A DNA stretch of 30,567 bases from a virus: IMG/VR virus record IMGVR_UViG_3300046534_000295, positions 1 through 30,567 of that record; one strand, given 5' to 3'. Position 1 is the stretch's first letter, and every line of letters starts with the position of its first letter. The notes beneath the pieces are model-generated. The model had not been told where the DNA came from. It made no database searches and saw nothing but the letters and a program-made list of their open reading frames with translations. The translations under genes and the position numbers were made by a program. Below are positions 7,902 to 14,196 of the stretch, one piece after another.

Positions 7902-8393
7902 TTAGGAAGGCTCAACGTCGTCAACTGTAAAATCGTTTTGCTTAAAGTTGATTGTTGCACCCTCAAACGACGAGTCGTCTTTTTCGTTCAATGCAAAAGT
8001 GTGCAGGTAGCCCGTGGCATAGGAAACAATGTCGCCCGCAACAGGTGCCGGACCGTCGCCCGCATCAGTGCCAGAGCCGCGAACGATTTTCAGCGAGTAC
8101 AAGCCCGCCTGAGCGTTAGCCGCAACGATTGCTGTTGCAATGCCAGTATCTGCGCCGGTGCCGTGATAGGTGAACGTTGAGTCGTTACCAGTTGCCGCGC
8201 CCTTAACGCCAGACGTGAAGCCTGTTCCAAGGTCCGACACGTCAATGTTTGCGTGCGTGACGCCGAAAGACGGCAGCATTTGCGTGCCTTTAAGCTGCAC
8301 AAAAGTCAGTGCCTCAAAGCCTGCTTTGTTGTTTGTGGCCGGTGCGCCTGCAACGCCGTAGAGCGTAAGGCCGATTTGATTATTTGTCGTCAT
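7902..8393 (-). CDS. Major tail tube protein
   Basis: A 163-residue protein that should form hexameric rings stacked into the tail tube. The sequence MTTNNQIGLTLYGVAGAPAT, the Gly/Thr/Ser-rich middle (LGTGFTSGVKGA..GNDSTFTYHG) and the beta-rich C-terminus (YATGYLHTFALN, ATINFKQNDFTV) are typical of siphophage tube subunits. Gene order supports this: neck and tail-terminator genes before it, chaperones and tape measure after. The ribosome site AAAGGA lies ten bases before the ATG. It follows a 100-base spacer with strong hairpins, unusual in this tightly packed operon and consistent with a highly expressed gene. Confidence 0.85.
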   Translation of the reverse strand: MTTNNQIGLTLYGVAGAPATNNKAGFEALTFVQLKGTQMLPSFGVTHANIDVSDLGTGFTSGVKGAATGNDSTFTYHGTGADTGIATAIVAANAQAGLYSLKIVRGSGTDAGDGPAPVAGDIVSYATGYLHTFALNEKDDSSFEGATINFKQNDFTVDDVEPS

Positions 8394-8419
8394 TTGCTTG
8401 GTATCCTTTCAAGCGATTG

Positions 8420-8486
8420 GACCCCTCGTGGGGGTTGTTTATCTGAGGGGTCGCCGCTTTGCCGTTATTGGCACCCGCGTGCGGGG
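8420..8486 (-). other. Two hairpins in the spacer before the tail tube gene
   Basis: The 101-base gap 8394-8494 holds a perfect 8-bp inverted repeat, GACCCCTC (8420-8427) with GAGGGGTC (8445-8452), and a second GC-rich hairpin built on CCCG/CGGG at 8474-8485. Neither is followed by a T-run on the minus strand, so they are not typical terminators. They may protect or mark a processed 5' end of the tail tube message. No ORF fits in the gap. Confidence 0.55.
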
Positions 8487-8494
8487 GGTATTTG

Positions 8495-8698
8495 TTAAAC
8501 CTTGTACCAGCCGATTGCGGCCCATGCGTCAAACTCTGATGCCAAGGGGTTCGCAAACGCGCCCGCCTTGTTTGTCAGGTAGACCAGCTTTGGTTCCCCA
8601 TTGTCCTTTTTAAGACTTGCAAGATTTGAAATTTTCCTGCCACTTTTGCTCAATGAATTAGCTTTGCAAGCCTTATCTTCTAAACTTATTCTGCTCAT
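8495..8698 (-). CDS. Small basic protein of unknown function
   Basis: A 67-residue protein starting at the ATG at 8698-8696, in an ATGA overlap with the tail terminator gene; an upstream ATG at 8737 lies inside that gene and is less likely. The N-terminal half is Lys/Ser-rich (MSRISLEDKACKANSLS, SKSGRKI) and the C-terminal half is more ordered (KLVYLTNKAGAFANPLAS, AAIGWYKV). It sits between tail terminator and tail tube genes, so it may be a minor tail or assembly protein. I do not recognise the family. Confidence 0.65.
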   Translation of the reverse strand: MSRISLEDKACKANSLSKSGRKISNLASLKKDNGEPKLVYLTNKAGAFANPLASEFDAWAAIGWYKV

Positions 8699-9102
8699 GT
8701 TAAGCTCCGATAACTGATGTAAATAGGCGTCTCCCATCGCTGGCCTTCTTGCCGCCCGTTGCGAATGGTTGTGCCTACAATTGTGACCACGGTGCCGTTA
8801 GCGGTGAACCGTTGCGCGCGCAGAAAGTAAGCACCGATTGCGCCCGCCTGCTTGCGCGTAACGACGTCGTAAACGTCTAGCGGCGAAACCAGCGTCACAA
8901 TCAAAAAGCCTTGGCGTGTGTAAACCTGATCTGACAGCCCTAAAGGCACGTCGTCGTTGCGTAGATACTGGATAGTGATGTGTTCGCCCGCTGGCTTGTC
9001 TCCGCCCTTGCGTGGCCAGATTGCAGTATAGCCAAGCGCCGCAATCATGACCTCGGCTTGTGTGTTCAGTGCTTGGGTGATGTCGCTGTCAACGTCGCTC
9101 AT
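8695..9102 (-). CDS. Tail terminator protein, DUF4128-like
   Basis: A 135-residue protein. The order SDVDSDITQALNTQAEVM, then YTAIWPRKGGDKP, EHITIQYLRNDDVPLGL, RQGFLIVTLVSP and WETPIYISYRSL is that of the DUF4128 / tail-terminator family, whose hexamer caps the finished tail tube and joins it to the head. A fold of one helix and a beta-sheet is typical (lambda gpU-like). Its place between the HK97 gp10-like gene and the tube gene fits exactly. It starts in an ATGA overlap with the preceding gene and ends in one with the next. Confidence 0.82.
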   Translation of the reverse strand: MSDVDSDITQALNTQAEVMIAALGYTAIWPRKGGDKPAGEHITIQYLRNDDVPLGLSDQVYTRQGFLIVTLVSPLDVYDVVTRKQAGAIGAYFLRAQRFTANGTVVTIVGTTIRNGRQEGQRWETPIYISYRSLT

Positions 9103-9503
9103 TGTCTGCTAATCTCCACGCTTATTTGATTGACGACTTGGGCAAACTCTTGAACGGTCAGCGCCACCATGCCCGCAGGGGCTTGCTGAGAATAGCCTTC
9201 TTCAAGCCTGCGGATGTAGGGCAGGTTGTTGGTTAGGTAGATTGTATCGCCCGCCTTAAATCCTGCGCTTGCCGCTGTCGCCTTTGACATTGTTGCGCCG
9301 CCGTTAGTGTCGTCAAACTCGACTGTGCCGCTAGCCTGCGCGCCGATTGTCACTTGCCAGTTTGCCCGCGCGCGCCCGCTATCAACGGGTGTTTTGTAAA
9401 TGACCCGCTTGAACAACTCCAAGGCAACCTTACGGCCCACCTGCGTTAGCTTGCGGTTTGTCTTAGCTTCAAACTTCCGCAGGTCGTCTTCAAAGCTACC
9501 CAC
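9099..9503 (-). CDS. HK97 gp10-like tail completion / neck protein
   Basis: A 134-residue protein with the marks of the HK97 gp10 family: a charged N-terminal helix (FEDDLRKFEAKTNRKL), then VIYKTPVDSGRARANWQV and NNLPYIRRLEEGYSQQAPAG followed by a C-terminal helix. These proteins sit at the head-tail interface. The TPVDSGRAR...NW and NNLPY..R.E.G elements are diagnostic. The gene overlaps the previous one by eight bases and the next by ATGA, in the connector-closure-completion-terminator order usual for siphophages. Confidence 0.87.
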   Translation of the reverse strand: MGSFEDDLRKFEAKTNRKLTQVGRKVALELFKRVIYKTPVDSGRARANWQVTIGAQASGTVEFDDTNGGATMSKATAASAGFKAGDTIYLTNNLPYIRRLEEGYSQQAPAGMVALTVQEFAQVVNQISVEISRQ

Positions 9504-9876
9504 GGCAAACCAGATCGTTAAGCGCGGTTACGCCGCCAGGTGCAACGCGGCCAAGCATGGCAACGGTTAACGTGCCACGGTCGCAAGTGATAAGATCGTC
9601 AAGCGTGATTTCAATTGATGTCGGCTCTACGATAACCTGATAGTCGCCTGCTTGGATGTTGGTGCCGTCAATCCTGCGCTCTGCAATCTCAAACACAGCC
9701 ATGCGAACAGATACCGGATTCGGCGCGGTGCCGATTGTGCCGCCCGTTGGATCGGATGGACCGCCGCCGCTTGCCATTGGTGCGGGCTGTTGAATGGTGC
9801 CGGTCTGGATGATGTCGGGCTGCTTTGCGGCCAACTTATCAAAGGCTTTTGTGACACGGCTGCGAACGGTAGCCAT
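9496..9876 (-). CDS. Head-closure-type neck protein
   Basis: A 126-residue protein with a helical N-terminus (VRSRVTKAFDKLAAKQPD), a Gly/Pro-rich loop (MASGGGPSDPTGGTIG) and a beta-rich second half with AGDYQVIVEPTSIEITLDD. Position between the connector-like gene and the gp10-like gene, length, and beta-barrel-like pattern suggest the head-closure (stopper) protein that plugs the portal after packaging. It overlaps the upstream gene by one base and the downstream one by eight. The role is inferred from order; the family was not recognised with certainty. Confidence 0.65.
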   Translation of the reverse strand: MATVRSRVTKAFDKLAAKQPDIIQTGTIQQPAPMASGGGPSDPTGGTIGTAPNPVSVRMAVFEIAERRIDGTNIQAGDYQVIVEPTSIEITLDDLITCDRGTLTVAMLGRVAPGGVTALNDLVCRG

Positions 9877-10367
9877 TAGCCGCGCACCATGTTTGCCATG
9901 CCAACGCCGCCGCGAATGTAGCCGCGCAACAGTCCCTCAACCGCAACGATGCGCGGTGTAGATGTCGGCAGCGTTTCTTCATCAAGCGTAATAGGGCCAA
10001 CTTTTAGCATGTCGCCCGTGCTGTGTGTTTCGATTGTTGCGAATGGCTCAAGCCCGCCTTGCAAGATGTAGGCAACCTCAAACTGCGCGTGAATGATATC
10101 AAGCGGGATTGTGTCGGGGTCAATCGGCCAATCGTCAACCAAGTCGTTGACAAGTCTAGGCCATGAAAGGGCTTGGTATTGGTACTGCTGCATTCCAATG
10201 AAGGAATACTTGCGGTCCAGATACGTCGCGCCCTTGCGCAGGTTGATTTCGTTTAGCGCGTCTGTAGCCGCAAGCGTCCAGCCCATGCCCAGCGCATACG
10301 CTGTATAAGCCGCAAGCGTGCCGTAGCTGTCTGAGGCCGTGCCGCCGATTGTGGTGTCTAATGCCAT
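9876..10367 (-). CDS. Head-tail connector protein (DnaT-like family name)
   Basis: A 163-residue protein with SDSYGTLAAYTAYALGMGW, then ALNEINLRKGATYLDRKY..F and LSWPRLVNDLVDDWPIDPDTIP. This resembles the phage family labelled 'DnaT-like ssDNA-binding protein' in automatic annotation, which from gene order acts as the head-tail adaptor that binds the portal (gp6/gp15 type). The helical repeat with YLDR and WPR is the recognisable part. It lies directly after the coat gene and before the closure protein, with GAGGG eight bases before its ATG. The ssDNA-binding label should not be taken as function. Confidence 0.8.
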   Translation of the reverse strand: MALDTTIGGTASDSYGTLAAYTAYALGMGWTLAATDALNEINLRKGATYLDRKYSFIGMQQYQYQALSWPRLVNDLVDDWPIDPDTIPLDIIHAQFEVAYILQGGLEPFATIETHSTGDMLKVGPITLDEETLPTSTPRIVAVEGLLRGYIRGGVGMANMVRG

Positions 10368-10392
10368 TGTGCAAACCCTCTAAACTTAGTGA

Positions 10393-10416
10393 GGGGGCGA
10401 ACCTAAGCCCGCCCCC
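10393..10416 (-). other. GC-rich hairpin between coat and connector genes
   Basis: In the 58-base gap after the coat gene, GGGGGCG (10393-10399) pairs with CGCCCCC (10410-10416) around a 10-base loop. There is no T-run after it on the minus strand. It could stabilise the 3' end of the abundant coat message or weakly lower transcription into the connector genes. Confidence 0.55.
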
Positions 10417-10425
10417 CTGCTAAAT

Positions 10426-11592
10426 TTAGCCGAGCAATGATGCCACGAAATCAGGCTTCCAAACCTTAGCGGCGTAGAAGGTCGTGATGTCAAACATCTT
10501 TTTGCCATAGCCGTTGTAGACTGCGATTTCGTACACGACGCCAGAGAAGGGGTCTTGCACGGTAAGGCGGTCAATCGCTGCGTCGCCACCCAAAGGCATT
10601 GCAGGCGGACGAATAACCAATTCGCAAGCGGCGCGGTGGAATGCGACGTTTCCGGCGTAGTCATTCAACACAGTAATGTTGTCGTTGTCCAGCAGCGCGA
10701 TACGAACGCCAGGTGCGGCAATCGTAATGTTACCAGTCGCGCCAGATGCGAGGCCAACTTCAACAACGTATTTGTTAGTTGCATCACTTGCAAAGGTGAT
10801 AACGTCGCCTGCTTTGTAGCCCGTCGCGCCCGCTGTGATGTTCTCAACAGGAATGACAGTTGTGCCAACCGCAACGCCAGCCGCGTCGTTTGTGCGCCCG
10901 CCTGTTGCAGAACCCTTGACGTGCTGGGCAATGCCTGCAGACTCTTTGAGCATAAGCCCTTGAAGGTTGAGCAACTCGCCACGACGCAACAGGTCGTCGC
11001 CACCCGCTTCATTGGCCTTTTGCAGTTGCGCAAGGTTGCGCAGCTTAACGCCCGCCGCAGAGTTCATCGCAATGGTTGCTTGGCCGTCAAGTGGCATACC
11101 GTTGTCGATGAGGATTTGGCGAACTTCGGCCACCTCGTTAAAGTTGGAACCGAAAGGCGTAGTGCCTGCCGTACCGATGGCGCGCGACGCACCAAGGGAA
11201 AGAGTCAAACCGACGTGGTTTTCAATCTTGTTTGTGATGGTGCGGAATGCTTGGGCGATCTGGTCGCCGTAAACAGTCTCGTATCCAACGCCGTTGTTCA
11301 GGTGCTTGATGTCTTCGCCGGTGTACGGGATTTGCACGTTGGCAACTTTGTCAATGGTCATTGTTTTGTTAGCGACTGTCTGGTCATCGCCTTCGGGAAT
11401 GGTCATTGCAGGGGTGTAGGTTTCGTTAAGCGTTGGCTGTGCTGTGACAGCGGCGCGAACGGTATCACCGAAAGCTGCGCCTTCGGAACCTGCGTTAATT
11501 GTTACGGATGGAATGACGCCAACCAATTCGCGGCCAACAATGTCGGCGGCGCGGTAGATGTCGGCTGCAAGGTCTGTGAGTACGTTAGCCAT
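10426..11592 (-). CDS. Major capsid protein, P22 coat protein (gp5)-like
   Basis: A 388-residue protein that forms the icosahedral shell. The start MANVLTDLAADIYRAADIVG, then ELVGVIPSVTIN, TMTIDKVANVQIPYTGED and the insertion region near residues 220-300 (VAVGTTVIPVENITAGATG, YKAGDVITFASD) match the P22 coat family, as does the end AACELVIRPPAMPLGGDA...YNGYGKKMFDITTFYAAK. The insertion would correspond to the accessory domain of P22 gp5. It is preceded by AGGAG nine bases from the ATG, the strongest ribosome site of the head block, and follows the scaffold gene by 23 bases. Confidence 0.92.
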   Translation of the reverse strand: MANVLTDLAADIYRAADIVGRELVGVIPSVTINAGSEGAAFGDTVRAAVTAQPTLNETYTPAMTIPEGDDQTVANKTMTIDKVANVQIPYTGEDIKHLNNGVGYETVYGDQIAQAFRTITNKIENHVGLTLSLGASRAIGTAGTTPFGSNFNEVAEVRQILIDNGMPLDGQATIAMNSAAGVKLRNLAQLQKANEAGGDDLLRRGELLNLQGLMLKESAGIAQHVKGSATGGRTNDAAGVAVGTTVIPVENITAGATGYKAGDVITFASDATNKYVVEVGLASGATGNITIAAPGVRIALLDNDNITVLNDYAGNVAFHRAACELVIRPPAMPLGGDAAIDRLTVQDPFSGVVYEIAVYNGYGKKMFDITTFYAAKVWKPDFVASLLG

Positions 11593-11615
11593 TGGGCTAT
11601 TCTCCTAATGTGCGG

Positions 11616-12320
11616 TTAGTCTTTGACTGCGCCGCCTGATTTTGAATGTGCCGCGCGTTCAACCTGTGACATTGCGTCAAAAGTCGCCCGTGTGACCGTG
11701 GGTTTGTCAGGCGTCCCGCCCTGTGATCCGGCTGGCTTCCCGCCGCCGCCCTTGCCTGCATCACGAACCGCGTACGATTTAGATGTGGCAAGTTCCTTCG
11801 CCAGATCGGCTAAGGTCGCACCGTGATCGGAACCTGATCCAATCATCGGCTTTCCGTCAGACGTCATTACTTGCGCAGTGCCGTCCTCTGTAAACTTGAG
11901 ACGGCCCATCGCGCTTGAGGCAATGTCGTCAATTGATTCTGAGATAAATCCAGCTTTCGCCAACTCTGCCTTGAGGTCGGACGATGCGCCGCGTTGCATC
12001 ATCTTAGTGATACGCGCGTCTTTCGCCGTGTTCTGTGTTTCGTGGTCGGCCTTCATTGCGTCCAGCTTGGCCTGTGCGTCTTCGTTGCCCTTGCCGTTGC
12101 CCTTGGCCTTTTCAGTCAACTCTGCAAACCGCGCGTCAATGTCGTCCGGCGTTCCGTATTTGCTGTATGCCGCTGCGTTGCCGCGTTCTTTTGACAAGGC
12201 TGTTTTAAGGCCGCTGACGTCCTCAGGTGCAGCAAGTGCGCCAAGGTCTAGCGAACCCTCTGATACGTGAGCCTGAAGCCACGGTGCGAGGGTGGTTGCG
12301 TCTGTGATGTCGATTTTCAT
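11616..12320 (-). CDS. Capsid scaffolding protein
   Basis: A 234-residue acidic, helix-rich protein placed directly before the coat gene, the usual position of a scaffold. It contains a long charged helix (LTEKAKGNGKGNEDAQAKL, DHETQNTAKDARITKMM, about residues 70-112), a segment LKAELAKAGFISESIDDIAS, and a low-complexity Gly/Lys C-terminus (GKGGGGKPAGSQGG) ending in a basic-acidic tail (AAHSKSGGAVKD). Scaffolds guide procapsid assembly and then leave or are cleaved; no protease gene is visible in the window. The call rests on composition, length and position. Confidence 0.8.
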   Translation of the reverse strand: MKIDITDATTLAPWLQAHVSEGSLDLGALAAPEDVSGLKTALSKERGNAAAYSKYGTPDDIDARFAELTEKAKGNGKGNEDAQAKLDAMKADHETQNTAKDARITKMMQRGASSDLKAELAKAGFISESIDDIASSAMGRLKFTEDGTAQVMTSDGKPMIGSGSDHGATLADLAKELATSKSYAVRDAGKGGGGKPAGSQGGTPDKPTVTRATFDAMSQVERAAHSKSGGAVKD

Positions 12321-12363
12321 AGTTCAGCTTCCCGCTGTTAAGGCGCTGGCATCCCGCCAACGC

Positions 12364-12385
12364 AAAAAGCCCCGCAGATGCAGGG
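12364..12385 (-). terminator. Second of two tandem intrinsic terminators
   Basis: On the minus strand CCCTGC/GCGGGG (one T-G wobble) closes a four-base loop over 12385-12370, followed by C and five T (12368-12364). It lies between the longer upstream terminator and the scaffold start at 12320. Stem and U-run are short but well formed. Confidence 0.6.
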
Positions 12386-12405
12386 TTGTTTGGTTCGATT
12401 GTTGT

Positions 12406-12452
12406 AATAAAAAACCCGCCCAGAGGCGCTTCAATGAGAGGCGGGGCGGGTT
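12406..12452 (-). terminator. Intrinsic terminator inside the head operon
   Basis: On the minus strand a perfect 9-bp stem AACCCGCCC (12452-12444) / GGGCGGGTT (12421-12413) runs into TTTTTTATT (12414-12406). This is the form of a rho-independent terminator for leftward transcription. It stands after the minor head gene and before scaffold and coat, where complete termination would starve the capsid genes. Readthrough, antitermination or a downstream promoter is therefore implied; only a weak TTGCGT...TTAACA pair was noticed downstream. Confidence 0.75.
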
Positions 12453-12605
12453 GTGCCCCAACTCTAGGCTGGGGTGAGGTCGAATGGCCTTTGCAAGGGT
12501 TCCTCTAGTTGCCTAGTTTGGATTCCCCTGCCAGCCGAGTAAACTTTAGTCACAGTTATTCAAGCACAGAAATACACCACTTTCGCGCGGGGTGCAAGGG
12601 GTTCG
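12453..12605 (-). other. Gene-free stretch with possible RNA structure before the tandem terminators
   Basis: Together with the terminators the whole gap 12321-12605 (285 bases) lacks a gene. In its upstream part GGCTGG (12467-12472) pairs with CCAGCC (12531-12536), enclosing CTAG-TTGC-CTAG (12505-12516; read on the minus strand as a CTAG stem closed by a GCAA tetraloop) and CCTT-TGC-AAGG (12488-12498). CCCCA (12456-12460) can pair with TGGGG (12470-12474), competing with the outer stem. A structured RNA just before terminators could be an antitermination or processing signal. A tRNA was considered and does not fit. Confidence 0.45.
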
Positions 12606-13688
12606 TTAAATACGTGCCCGCAATTCCTCAAGCGATAACGGACGCCCGTTAGCATCCATCAAATCACGGAACGATATATCCCCGTCGCGCCATAGCTTTG
12701 CACGTCCAACGCCAAGGTTCTCATTCTGCTCGGCAACCGTGCGCCGTGATAGCCAGCCCTCGAATGTGGTGTCTTGCGGGATTTGCCCGTCAAGGCTTGC
12801 GCGCGTGGATGCTGGCACCTCGTCAATGTCTAGGCCAAGCTCCCTAAACGATTTAAGCACGGGGGTAGATGTTGACCGGCAACCCCAATGCAGATTGCCA
12901 GGACCGCCAAGCCAAGGCAATGAATGGCCAATAGGTTCATGCGTGCCGACTGTATACGTCAGGCCATCCCGCCCCGAACACTCAACCGTTGTGCGCAAGT
13001 CAATCGTGCTGACCCACTGCTCGGCTTTAATAATATCGTCGTTCTCATTGTATACCGCCTGCCGCGATGCCTGAGACACAGCCTGCGTTGCCGATCTAAC
13101 AAGGCTGTCAGCATGGCGTCGCGTGGCGTTCATAAACCCCTGCACAGCCTCGCCGTTCTGCCGCCCGCCCCGTATGCGTCGGATCAATTGCGCGTTTGTC
13201 TCGCCCTGAGCAATGCCCAAACGCATGTTGTCTTCGAATCGTTGCAACGTATCCCCAGCCTGCCTAGACATCCACTTGGAAACCGGTGCGCCCTGCACTA
13301 ACAGATCGCCCGTGATAGCCACTAGCTGCCCGCGTGTTAGCTCTGTGGTGATAAGCTGGACGCCTGCGCCTTGGTTGATTGCCGAGACAGCAAACCGCGC
13401 TTCCATGTCAGCAATCTCGCGCAACTCATTCGCAAGGCGTTTGCCCTCTGCGCGATATGCCGCTGTGATTGTTTCCTTGACCTGCGCCAGTAGCTTTTCC
13501 AGCCGAGCTTGTCGCCTTGAGATACTGCCGATGCCCGTTGGGTCAATCCGCGCAAGCTGTGCCACGATATCGCCCTGCAACTCATTCAGGAACCGCGACA
13601 CGTCACGCGCTTGGCCCGCCGCTAGCCTTTGCAGGTCCAGCGCGCGGGTTGTCATGCGGTCAAGTATTTTATCGTTGGCGTTTGTCAT
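12606..13688 (-). CDS. Minor head protein, SPP1 gp7 / Mu F-like
   Basis: A 360-residue protein from the ATG at 13688-13686, which overlaps the stop of the preceding gene (ATGA); an upstream in-frame ATG at 13724 would add a Cys/Pro-rich stretch inside that gene and is unlikely. The N-terminal two-thirds is helical; the Phage_Mu_F domain covers about residues 150-285: ADSLVRSATQAVSQASR, then TVECSGRDGLTY and GNLHWGCRSTSTPVL, with the conserved Cys and His-x-x-Cys-Arg of the family. In SPP1 and Mu these proteins sit inside the procapsid near the portal and affect DNA ejection. It follows the portal gene with one small gene between. Confidence 0.88.
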   Translation of the reverse strand: MTNANDKILDRMTTRALDLQRLAAGQARDVSRFLNELQGDIVAQLARIDPTGIGSISRRQARLEKLLAQVKETITAAYRAEGKRLANELREIADMEARFAVSAINQGAGVQLITTELTRGQLVAITGDLLVQGAPVSKWMSRQAGDTLQRFEDNMRLGIAQGETNAQLIRRIRGGRQNGEAVQGFMNATRRHADSLVRSATQAVSQASRQAVYNENDDIIKAEQWVSTIDLRTTVECSGRDGLTYTVGTHEPIGHSLPWLGGPGNLHWGCRSTSTPVLKSFRELGLDIDEVPASTRASLDGQIPQDTTFEGWLSRRTVAEQNENLGVGRAKLWRDGDISFRDLMDANGRPLSLEELRARI

Positions 13689-14161
13689 GGCGTGGATTTT
13701 AGGGCAAGGACACGATTTCGGCACATTCCAGACTCACCACCCCTATCAACGTTCGTCGGATGGCAACACGCGTTTGCAGCCTGTTGAATCGCCTTATTTC
13801 GTGCCGTTGCCAAAGCCGACTCAAACCCCGCCATCCGCAATTCTGCCTTTTCTGCGCGGCCCTCCCAATGGGCCATGTATTCACTTACTGACGGGTTGCG
13901 CACTGCAACTTCAATGATGCCCGCCGTTTTCATAGTGTGCAGTTCCGCCTTAAGCTCGGCAATGCGGGCTTGGTCTTCAATGGCAATTTCAATCGCAGCG
14001 TCTAAAATACTCTGGCTTCCTCCTAGGTGTTTGCTGGGGATTGCGTCATCCCAAAACCCCTCTGGCGTGCCTGCCTCTGGAGCGTCATCAAGGGTTGGCT
14101 TGATTTCCCCGCGTTTGCGCATTTCCCTTAGTTCTTCGAGTGTTGCTGTTTTGTCATTCAT
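13685..14161 (-). CDS. Unknown coiled-coil protein between portal and minor head genes
   Basis: A 158-residue protein with an acidic Pro-rich N-terminal third (LREMRKRGEIKPTLDDAPE, GFWDDAIPSKHLGG), a long helix prone to coiled coil (about residues 50-80) and a C-terminal part containing NACCHPTNVDRGG and MCRNRVLAL. The cysteines and His near the end could bind a metal, but only three Cys and one His are present. It ends in an ATGA overlap with the MuF gene. The RGEIKPTxxDAPE..xFW segment faintly recalls antitoxin-like proteins, too weak for a call. Position suggests a minor head or assembly role. Confidence 0.6.
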   Translation of the reverse strand: MNDKTATLEELREMRKRGEIKPTLDDAPEAGTPEGFWDDAIPSKHLGGSQSILDAAIEIAIEDQARIAELKAELHTMKTAGIIEVAVRNPSVSEYMAHWEGRAEKAELRMAGFESALATARNKAIQQAANACCHPTNVDRGGESGMCRNRVLALKSTP

Positions 14162-14196
14162 GGTTCATTCTCCCTTGTTAAGCCCCAACCCTACGC

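Noticed and set aside
10555-11619. Plus-strand open frame of 354 codons rich in Cys and Val
   Set aside because: It is antisense to the P22-like coat gene, which has family-level matches; the translated product resembles nothing and its composition is odd.
13689-13724. Longer N-terminus for the MuF-like protein (MPKSCPCPKIHA...)
   Set aside because: It overlaps the preceding gene by 40 bases, while the ATGA junction at 13688 fits the pattern of the operon.
13685-14161. Antitoxin-like protein because of RGEIKPTLDDAPE...FWDDA
   Set aside because: The resemblance is limited to one short stretch, no toxin gene is adjacent, and its place among head genes points elsewhere.
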